11,649 nt of DNA, taken from positions 1 to 11,649 of the forward strand of contig JALTDM010000090.1 of NCBI GenBank assembly GCA_027074135.1, given 5' to 3'. The notes under the pieces were generated by a model. The model had not been told where the DNA came from, did not search any database, and saw only the letters and a program-made list of their open reading frames with translations. This document shows positions 6,744 through 11,649 of this stretch, one piece after another. The translations under genes and the position numbers were made by a program. How positions within the stretch are numbered: the first letter of the stretch is position 1; the number at the start of each line of letters is the position of its first letter. Source of the DNA: Bacteroidales bacterium. GTDB lineage: Bacteria; Bacteroidota; Bacteroidia; Bacteroidales; JALTDM01.

Positions 6744-9700
6744 GTGAACGAAGGCGGCTTGATATTAAAAGAAAAACTTCGAGAATTTAAACAGAAATAC
6801 AACACAAACTTACTAATAAGGGGGGTAATGTATGCTGCCGCCATTTCAATCCTGTGGCTTATGTCAGTTTCAATTTTATCATATTTCAATTATTTTACCA
6901 TTCCTGTAAAAACATTTCTTTTCTATTTTTCGCTGGCACTTTATTTAAGCATTTTTGTATTTTACATCGCCATTCCTCTAATTAAACTTATGGGTATTGG
7001 CAAAACTTTGTCAGACAAAGAAGCCGCAAAAATCATTTCTGCGCACTTTCCAGAAATAAAAGATAAGCTGATAAATGCCCTTGAACTGGAAGAACTTAAA
7101 GATAATAAAAACTTCAGCCGTGAACTCGTAATTGCAGGCATAAACAAGCGAACTGACGAATTAAAACCATTTAGGTTTACCGAAGCAATAGACAGAAAAA
7201 TAATAAAGATCGCTGCCGTAATTTTTGCCTTTTCAGTTCTATCCCTTATTATAATTATTTCTTACAATCCTAAAATTATTGAAAAGGGAAGTGAAAGACT
7301 AATAAAATACGATACCTACATTGCTCCGCCTTCACCTTTCAAATTTGTAATAAAAGACGATTCGCTCTCTGTAGTAAAAGGCAAAGACATAACTGTAAAA
7401 GTACAAACCATAGGCAATGTAATTCCTGATAATGTAATAATTCAATTCGGCAGCAATGAATTTTATATGCAAAAAGAAAAAGCCGGCACATTTTCATACA
7501 CATTTCACAATCTTAATAATGATATAAATTTTCGTTTTGTTTCGGGCAATTATTACAGCAAGCCGTATCATATCAGTGTTATACCTGCTCCTGTACTTTC
7601 ATCGCTGAAAGTTTACATTTATCCTCCGGCATACACGGGCATAAAAAACTCTGTGGAAGACGGTAACGGCGACCTGACAGTCCCCGAAGGCTCAAAAATA
7701 AAATGGGAACTCAAACTTTTTGACACCGATTCGGTAATCTTTGATTTTGACTCAACAAAATTTACTGCCGTAAAAAACGGAAATAATATTTTCACATTTG
7801 AAAAGCAAATAAAACGCACAACAAATTATAACCTTTATTTTTTCAACCGGTACATCAAAAACCAAAAAGCCGCCACTTACAAAATAAATGTTATCCCCGA
7901 CAAATATCCGCAAATCAAAGTAAAACAATACACAGATTCACTTAAACCCACTGTTTATTACTTTGCGGGATTGATAAAAGACGATTACGGATTTGAAAAA
8001 CTCACTTTCAACTATACTTACGACAACTACGGTGATACAATTTCTCTTCCCATTGCCAAAAACCTGAATCCACAATCTTTTGAATACAGTTTTGATTTTG
8101 CATCATTGCCTTCCAATGCAAAAAAAGTGGAATATTACTTTGAAGTGTGGGACAATGACAAAATAAACGGCAGCAAATCTACCAAAAGTATAATGTTTGC
8201 ATTTGTAAAACCAGACACTAAGCAACTAGATAGCATAGAAACAGCCACTCAAAAAGAAATAGAAAAGAAAATGCTTACCTCTCAAAATCTCATTAATGAT
8301 ATAAATCGCGAAATGGAAAAATTACGCCAAAATCAAATTACACAAAACCTTTCAAAATGGGAAAAAACAAAAATCCTTGAAAACATTAACAAAAAACAAC
8401 AAGAACTCAAACGCAACATTGAAGAGATAAACCGTATGTACAAGCAAACCAACAATCTGGTAAACTCTCTCTCTCAACAACAAAAAGACCTTGTCAAAAA
8501 ACAAAAAGAAATAGAAAAGTTAATGGACAAACTTATGGATGATGAAATGAAAAAACTCCTTGACGAACTTCAAAAACTACTCCAACAAAATGATAACAAA
8601 AAATTTGAAGAAAAATCCAAAGAAGCCGAAAGCAACTTTGACGAAATGTCAAAAGAACTTGATCGCAACCTAGAAATATTAAAGCGTTTTGAAGTAGAAA
8701 AAAATGTAGAAAAAGTATCTGAACAACTCAAAAAACTTGCAAAGAAACAAGAAGATCTTGCCCAAAAAACCGAAAAAGCCGGCAAGTCGGAAGAAGAAAA
8801 AAACAAACTTCTGCAAAAGCAGGAAAAGATCAGCAAGGAGTTTGAAGACGCAATGAAAAAATACGTAGAAACCAAGCAAAAAAACTCAGAACTTCAACAC
8901 CCTTATAAACTTGACAACTTCACGGAACAAAAAGAACAAATCACGCAAGGGATACAACAATCCAAACAACAAATGCAAAGCGGCAAAAACAAAAAAGCTT
9001 CCAAACAACAAAGGCAAAACGCCCAAAATATGAAACAACTTGCAGAACAAATGCAATCTATGATGAAAAGCCAACAAATGCAGCAAATGACAGAAGACCT
9101 AACCGCACTTCAACAACTTGCCGAAAACATAAACATATTCTCAATGGAGCAAGAAAACCTGATGAAACAATTCTGCAAACTCAACTACTACCGCGATTCA
9201 AAAACAAACGAACTTATTCGCAAACAGCACGAACTGAAAGAAAGTTTTGAAGTAGTAAGCGACTCACTGTTTGCCATATCGCAACGCATACCGCAACTTG
9301 CCAATGTAATCACAGATGAACTCGGCAACCTGAAGATGAAACTGAAACACACCGAAGAACAACTAAAAAACGGTAATTACAGACAAGCGGCTACCACACA
9401 GCAATTTGTAATGACTTCCGCCAACAACCTGGATTTACTCATATCTGAAATCATACAAGCCATCGTGAATCAAATGAAAGCACCCAACCAAAGTAACAGT
9501 TCGTGCAATAAACCCGGAGCCAAACCCGGAAGTAAAATCTCACAAATGCAAAAATCAATGGAATCCCTCAAGCAACAACTGCAACGAATGATTTCCGAAC
9601 TCAAAAAACAAGGCAAAGGCGGAAAAGGATCAAAACAATTAAACAAAGAAATTGCCAAGTCAATAGCTCAATATGAAAAGTTTCGCCAAAAATTATCCGA

Positions 9701-10064
9701 ACTTCTGAACGGTAATTTACATCCGGATGCCGTAAGACAACTCAACCAAATAAACAAATTGTTGGAACAAAACATCAATGACCTGATTAACAACAATTTA
9801 ACTAAAAATTTAATAAAACGGCAAGATAAAATACTCGTAAGATTATTGGAAGCCGAAAATGCCGAAAGACAACGAAAAACAGACAACCAGAGGAAAGCAG
9901 AAACGGCAAAAGACATAATAAATAGAAACAAAAATAAACTGGGCTCGTATAAAACACTAAAAGCCAAGTTCAGTGATGTGCTTTATAAAGAAAACATTAA
10001 GTTGAACAAAACTTATGAACAAAAGTACAAACAATATATTCTAAACTTGCAAGATCAATGGTAG
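6744..10064 (+). CDS. Large DUF4175-like membrane protein with very long coiled coil
   Basis: A 1106-residue protein with three N-terminal membrane helices (about 27-49, 57-81 and 154-173). Next comes a beta-rich, probably extracytoplasmic region (about 190-490) with Ig-like segments such as 'VPEGSKIKWELKLFD' and 'LIKDDYGFEKLTFNY'. From about 490 to the end it is almost entirely Lys/Gln/Glu-rich helix, predicted as coiled coil. A less regular stretch lies near 790-830, and a Gly/Pro/Ser hinge lies around 920-930. The layout resembles the Bacteroidota proteins annotated DUF4175, whose function is unknown. The frame opens after a TAA at 6729-6731 with no early ATG. GTG at 6744 or TTG at 6759 must be the start; TTG has AAGG 4 nt upstream. 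An ATG at codon 29, preceded by GGGGGG, would cut into the first helix and is unlikely. Confidence 0.85.
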   Translation: MNEGGLILKEKLREFKQKYNTNLLIRGVMYAAAISILWLMSVSILSYFNYFTIPVKTFLFYFSLALYLSIFVFYIAIPLIKLMGIGKTLSDKEAAKIISAHFPEIKDKLINALELEELKDNKNFSRELVIAGINKRTDELKPFRFTEAIDRKIIKIAAVIFAFSVLSLIIIISYNPKIIEKGSERLIKYDTYIAPPSPFKFVIKDDSLSVVKGKDITVKVQTIGNVIPDNVIIQFGSNEFYMQKEKAGTFSYTFHNLNNDINFRFVSGNYYSKPYHISVIPAPVLSSLKVYIYPPAYTGIKNSVEDGNGDLTVPEGSKIKWELKLFDTDSVIFDFDSTKFTAVKNGNNIFTFEKQIKRTTNYNLYFFNRYIKNQKAATYKINVIPDKYPQIKVKQYTDSLKPTVYYFAGLIKDDYGFEKLTFNYTYDNYGDTISLPIAKNLNPQSFEYSFDFASLPSNAKKVEYYFEVWDNDKINGSKSTKSIMFAFVKPDTKQLDSIETATQKEIEKKMLTSQNLINDINREMEKLRQNQITQNLSKWEKTKILENINKKQQELKRNIEEINRMYKQTNNLVNSLSQQQKDLVKKQKEIEKLMDKLMDDEMKKLLDELQKLLQQNDNKKFEEKSKEAESNFDEMSKELDRNLEILKRFEVEKNVEKVSEQLKKLAKKQEDLAQKTEKAGKSEEEKNKLLQKQEKISKEFEDAMKKYVETKQKNSELQHPYKLDNFTEQKEQITQGIQQSKQQMQSGKNKKASKQQRQNAQNMKQLAEQMQSMMKSQQMQQMTEDLTALQQLAENINIFSMEQENLMKQFCKLNYYRDSKTNELIRKQHELKESFEVVSDSLFAISQRIPQLANVITDELGNLKMKLKHTEEQLKNGNYRQAATTQQFVMTSANNLDLLISEIIQAIVNQMKAPNQSNSSCNKPGAKPGSKISQMQKSMESLKQQLQRMISELKKQGKGGKGSKQLNKEIAKSIAQYEKFRQKLSELLNGNLHPDAVRQLNQINKLLEQNINDLINNNLTKNLIKRQDKILVRLLEAENAERQRKTDNQRKAETAKDIINRNKNKLGSYKTLKAKFSDVLYKENIKLNKTYEQKYKQYILNLQDQW

Positions 10065-10486
10065 AAGAAAAATCAAAAAAAGTGTTAACAATCTCTTCCA
10101 GAATAGAAAATATAAAACTTGTAGATTCGTTTATTGATGAAATTTTTTCCGAATTCCAATTTTCAGAACAATTTTACGGTAATGTGCTTATATCCGTACA
10201 CGAAGCAGTAAGCAACGCAATTCAACACGGCAACAAAAGAAACCCTGACAAAAAAGTGAAAATTACATCATATCGCGAAGGAGAATGTTTGGTAATTTGT
10301 GTAGAAGATGAAGGTAATGGATTTGACCATACAACACTGCCCGATCCAACAAAAGACGAAAACCTTGAAAAACCCTACGGACGAGGTATTTTCCTGATTT
10401 CTAACCTTACGGATAAATATGAATTTTCGGACAATGGAAGAAAGATAGAAATGCGCTTCAATTACAAAAACCCTAAAGTAGTCTGA
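10058..10486 (+). CDS. RsbW/SpoIIAB-like ATP-binding protein (anti-sigma kinase type)
   Basis: A 142-residue stand-alone GHKL/HATPase_c_2 domain. The N-box is HEAVSNAIQHGN at 48-59, with Glu49 and the Mg-binding Asn53. The G1 box DEGNGFD is at 84-90 and the G2 box GRGIFLI at 108-114. There is no dimerisation or phospho-His domain, so it is not a two-component histidine kinase. The length and motifs match the serine-kinase anti-sigma family (RsbW, SpoIIAB), which phosphorylates an anti-sigma antagonist and binds a sigma factor. No partner sigma factor or STAS-domain antagonist is encoded in this window, so the target is unknown. The ATG overlaps the end of the membrane protein gene by 7 nt, which implies translational coupling and a shared task. 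Confidence 0.9.
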   Translation: MVEEKSKKVLTISSRIENIKLVDSFIDEIFSEFQFSEQFYGNVLISVHEAVSNAIQHGNKRNPDKKVKITSYREGECLVICVEDEGNGFDHTTLPDPTKDENLEKPYGRGIFLISNLTDKYEFSDNGRKIEMRFNYKNPKVV

Positions 10487-10491
10487 CACAT

Positions 10492-10510
10492 TTTTGAAAT
10501 CATTTCAAAA
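10492..10510. promoter_or_regulatory. 19-bp perfect dyad between the ATPase gene and dfx
   Basis: TTTTGAAATCATTTCAAAA reads the same on both strands around a central C/G. It starts 6 nt after the ATPase stop codon. Its centre is about 65 nt upstream of the predicted dfx transcription start. As RNA it gives an 8-bp hairpin with only one G-C pair and a short T run, so it would be a weak terminator. As DNA it has the size and symmetry of an operator. I cannot choose between these roles. Confidence 0.5.
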
Positions 10511-10551
10511 TTTACCTAATTTTAGTTAAGCTACATATTGAGATTTTCCAC

Positions 10552-10559
10552 TACTTTTG
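10552..10559 (+). promoter_or_regulatory. Promoter -7 box for dfx
   Basis: TACTTTTG matches TAnnTTTG exactly and is the same octamer as the box before the DUF1573 gene. The predicted start is about 10566, giving a leader of roughly 20 nt before the ATG at 10587. The -33 region is poor. Confidence 0.6.
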
Positions 10560-10586
10560 TAATGAATAACAAAAAAACAAAATACT

Positions 10587-10973
10587 ATGACAAAGAAAAT
10601 GCAAGTTTATAAGTGCGAAATCTGCGGAAACATCGTAGAAGTAATGCACGAAGGAGCAGGTGAACTCGTATGCTGCGGACAACCGATGAACCTATTGGAA
10701 GAAAAAACAGCCGATACATCAACCGAAAAGCACGTGCCTTACATAGAAAGAAAAGACAATAAATATGTGGTGAAAGTCGGCGAAAACACAGCTCATCCGA
10801 TGGAAGAAAAACATTACATTGAATGGATTGAACTTATTGTGGACGGTGCTGTTTACAGAAAACATTTGAATCCGGGCGATGCACCCGAAGCAGTTTTTGA
10901 GGTACCCGAAGGAAAAGAAGTTTCAGCCCGTGAATACTGCAACATCCACGGACTTTGGTCCGGCAAGCTGTAA
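10587..10973 (+). CDS. dfx: Desulfoferrodoxin, two-iron superoxide reductase
   Basis: A cytoplasmic 128-residue superoxide reductase that reduces superoxide to hydrogen peroxide without making oxygen, an anaerobe's alternative to superoxide dismutase. The N-terminal desulforedoxin domain holds centre I, with ligands Cys10, Cys13, Cys29 and Cys30 (CEIC, then CC). The C-terminal domain holds the catalytic centre II, with His49, His70, His76, Cys118 and His121 (HVP, HPMEEKH and CNIH). The family's Glu-Lys pair next to the first His is present as Glu47-Lys48. All ligands of both iron sites are intact, so it should be active. Electrons normally come from rubredoxin, which is not encoded here. It has its own promoter and terminator. 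ATG at 10587 is preferred; Met5 is a possible alternative. Confidence 0.96.
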   Translation: MTKKMQVYKCEICGNIVEVMHEGAGELVCCGQPMNLLEEKTADTSTEKHVPYIERKDNKYVVKVGENTAHPMEEKHYIEWIELIVDGAVYRKHLNPGDAPEAVFEVPEGKEVSAREYCNIHGLWSGKL

Positions 10974-11004
10974 ACCATAACTGCACATATAACATAAAAC
11001 CCTT

Positions 11005-11033
11005 AAAACTGCCCAAATGCGGGCAGTTTTTTT
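11005..11033 (+). terminator. Intrinsic terminator after dfx
   Basis: AAAACTGCCC (11005-11014) pairs perfectly with GGGCAGTTTT (11021-11030) around AAATGC and runs into seven T residues. It lies 32 nt after the dfx stop codon. Confidence 0.93.
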
Positions 11034-11257
11034 ATTTCATGTAAATTTGTATTGCAACTAAAAAACACACCTAAACAAAAATCCCAACATTAAATACAAA
11101 TTTCACACATCGGCACACTTATAAACAAGCTGTTGATAACTTTTTTGCTTATTATTATTCCGCAAATTAACAACAAAAATTACCTCACAACACAAGTAAG
11201 ATAACAACATATAAATTTAATATTTTTACAAAATTTAGCACATGTAAAAGAAATGAT
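11034..11257. other. AT-rich intergenic stretch without a recognisable gene
   Basis: I see no coding frame with family features on either strand. It contains a TAAATTTG at 11042-11049 that also fits the -7 consensus, but nothing follows that looks like a gene. A TGTTGATAA at about 11132-11140 is one base away from an inverted DnaA box, but it stands alone, so I do not call an origin. Confidence 0.5.
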
Positions 11258-11265
11258 TATTTTTG
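11258..11265 (+). promoter_or_regulatory. Promoter -7 box in front of a candidate small RNA
   Basis: TATTTTTG matches TAnnTTTG exactly. A TTTA at 11234-11237 sits 20 nt upstream, the right spacing for the -33 element (consensus TTTG). The predicted start, about 11271, falls just before the nested inverted repeats and not before any reading frame. Confidence 0.5.
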
Positions 11266-11270
11266 TAACA

Positions 11271-11412
11271 TTCTCGTCCTAAACGATTAAAAAATAAAAA
11301 GAGAACGGTATTTAAAAATTCCCTAATAATTTGGGGGTATAAGACAAACACCGTTCTCTGATGACAAATATAATATTATTTGCACAAATAGTACAATATC
11401 TTAATCGTCTGA
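11271..11412 (+). ncRNA. Candidate structured small RNA, family unknown
   Basis: No reading frame is evident, but paired segments nest in one order. The outer stem is ACGATTAA (11283-11290) with TTAATCGT (11401-11408). The inner stem is AGAGAACGGT (11300-11309) with ACCGTTCTCT (11350-11359), extended by three pairs past one mismatch. The apical stem is ATTCCC (11318-11323) with GGGGGT (11333-11338), using two G-U pairs. A small side hairpin on the 3' strand is CAAATA (11365-11370) with TATTTG (11377-11382). A closing stem, open middle with a side hairpin and long apical arm resembles 6S RNA in outline, but I do not recognise its conserved sequence. The 3' end is uncertain because an insertion sequence begins at about 11411 and may have truncated it. 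Folding on the opposite strand, or an unknown mobile-element remnant, remains possible. Confidence 0.4.
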
Positions 11413-11429
11413 GATACTGTACCGAAAAG

Positions 11430-11517
11430 TGTGTAAAGAGAGGTTTCCTAAATTTGTAATGTTTAAAATAATTATTAACTAAAAAGTAATTATTATGTAA
11501 AACCTCAACTTTACACA
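11430..11517. repeat. Inverted repeat bracketing the IS promoter and transposase start
   Basis: The left arm TGTGTAAAGAGAGGTTT (11430-11446) is complementary to the right arm AAACCTCAACTTTACACA (11500-11517), except for one spot where A faces two bases. A second, nested pair is AATAATTA (11467-11474) with TAATTATT (11487-11494). Together they would form a long hairpin. The ATG at 11495-11497 sits at its base, and the first codons lie in its 3' arm. Confidence 0.75.
11449..11456 (+). promoter_or_regulatory. Internal IS promoter -7 box
   Basis: TAAATTTG matches TAnnTTTG exactly, with a predicted start near 11462. It lies between the two arms of the inverted repeat, so a transcript from here lacks the left arm. 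No clear -33 element is present. Confidence 0.45.
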
Positions 11518-11649
11518 GGAGTAAGTTACAAAAATTTTGTCAGACATTGCCGTTGGCAAAGAAGGAATTAGCAAAGTTTTAAAGATTTTTTTAGAAGCGT
11601 TAATGCGAACAGAACGATTGGAGCATAACCAAAGGTTACATGATGTAAG
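11495..11649 (+). pseudogene. IS256-family transposase, N-terminal part, with two in-frame stops
   Basis: The frame begins ATG-TAA (11495-11500), continues NLNFTQE, meets a second TAA (11522-11524), and is then open to the window edge. The open part reads VTKILSDIAVGKEG, ISKVLKIFLEALMRTER and LEHNQRLHDV. It resembles the N-terminus of IS256-type transposases: an 'F..E.+..I+' opening, then a helix with 'LMxxxR' leading to the NGYY/NGYR region, which would come next. Because the resemblance extends upstream across the second TAA, the true coding frame probably includes it. TAA in place of CAA and AAA would each need one base change. Unless translation starts later, for example at TTG 11537, this copy is broken. 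The DDE catalytic part is beyond the window. Confidence 0.6.

Larger units (their letters stand above)
11411..11649 (+). mobile_element. Left end of an IS256-family insertion sequence, cut by the window edge
   Basis: The element is called from the transposase frame it contains and from the sequence 5' of it, GAGATACTGTACCGAAAAGT followed by GTGTAAAGAGAGG, which has the look of a terminal repeat. The outer boundary at 11411 is an estimate. The right end and the target-site duplication lie outside the window, so neither can be checked. Inside are a -7 promoter box, a large inverted repeat and the start of the transposase. Confidence 0.65.

Noticed and set aside
6293..6889. 198-codon reverse-strand open frame across the Lrp gene
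   Set aside because: Lies opposite a clear Lrp/AsnC gene, runs past its end into the next gene, and its translation has no family features.
8570..9086. Several reverse-strand frames rich in Phe, Ser and Leu opposite the coiled-coil gene
   Set aside because: They mirror the Lys/Gln/Glu codons of the forward coiled coil, which read as Phe/Leu/Ser on the other strand; none has a start region or motif of its own.
6744..10064. Reading the long Lys/Gln/Glu-rich region as a repeat-array protein
   Set aside because: No fixed repeat length is visible; the pattern is heptad-like coiled coil of varying sequence.
11132..11140. TGTTGATAA, similar to an inverted DnaA box
   Set aside because: One mismatch to the consensus and no second good copy nearby, so no support for an origin or DnaA-regulated site.
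11300..11359. AGAGAACGGT/ACCGTTCTCT hairpin as an intrinsic terminator
   Set aside because: The stem is separated by a 40-nt interior and is not followed by a T run; it fits a structured RNA arm better.

Overview
The window looks like the chromosome of an anaerobic or microaerophilic member of the Bacteroidota. It is AT-rich. Its promoters have the Bacteroidota -7 box TAnnTTTG rather than a sigma70 TATAAT, and starts mostly lack strong Shine-Dalgarno sequences. The families are typical of the phylum: a GldA/GldF/GldG-type ABC system, a tandem DUF1573 protein, and a DUF4175-like membrane protein next to a small HATPase. A two-iron superoxide reductase points to life at low oxygen. All recognised genes are on the + strand.

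Region 1 (110-4797) is a tightly packed run. It starts with a small secreted protein of unknown function, followed by an ABC ATPase, a six-helix ABC-2 permease, a GldG-type membrane-anchored auxiliary protein and a DUF4340 protein. The last four form a recurring ABC-2 cassette. Its gldA/F/G names come from gliding bacteria, but the cassette also occurs in non-gliders, and a DUF4340 partner is common there.

Region 2 (4817-6094) is a single transcription unit. A -7 box drives an exported protein with two DUF1573 domains, and a strong intrinsic terminator closes it.

Region 3 (6222-10510) holds an Lrp/AsnC regulator, a 1106-residue three-helix membrane protein with a very long coiled coil, and an RsbW-like ATPase that overlaps it by 7 nt. 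A 19-bp perfect dyad follows. Region 4 (10552-11033) is dfx with its own promoter and terminator.

Region 5 (11034-11649) has no intact gene but the most unexplained structure. A perfect -7 box at 11258 is followed directly by nested inverted repeats that look like an undescribed structured RNA. Next comes the left end of an IS256-family insertion sequence, cut by the window edge. Its transposase frame carries two TAA codons near the N-terminus. An 17/18-nt inverted repeat brackets an internal promoter and could fold over the transposase start only in transcripts that enter from outside.
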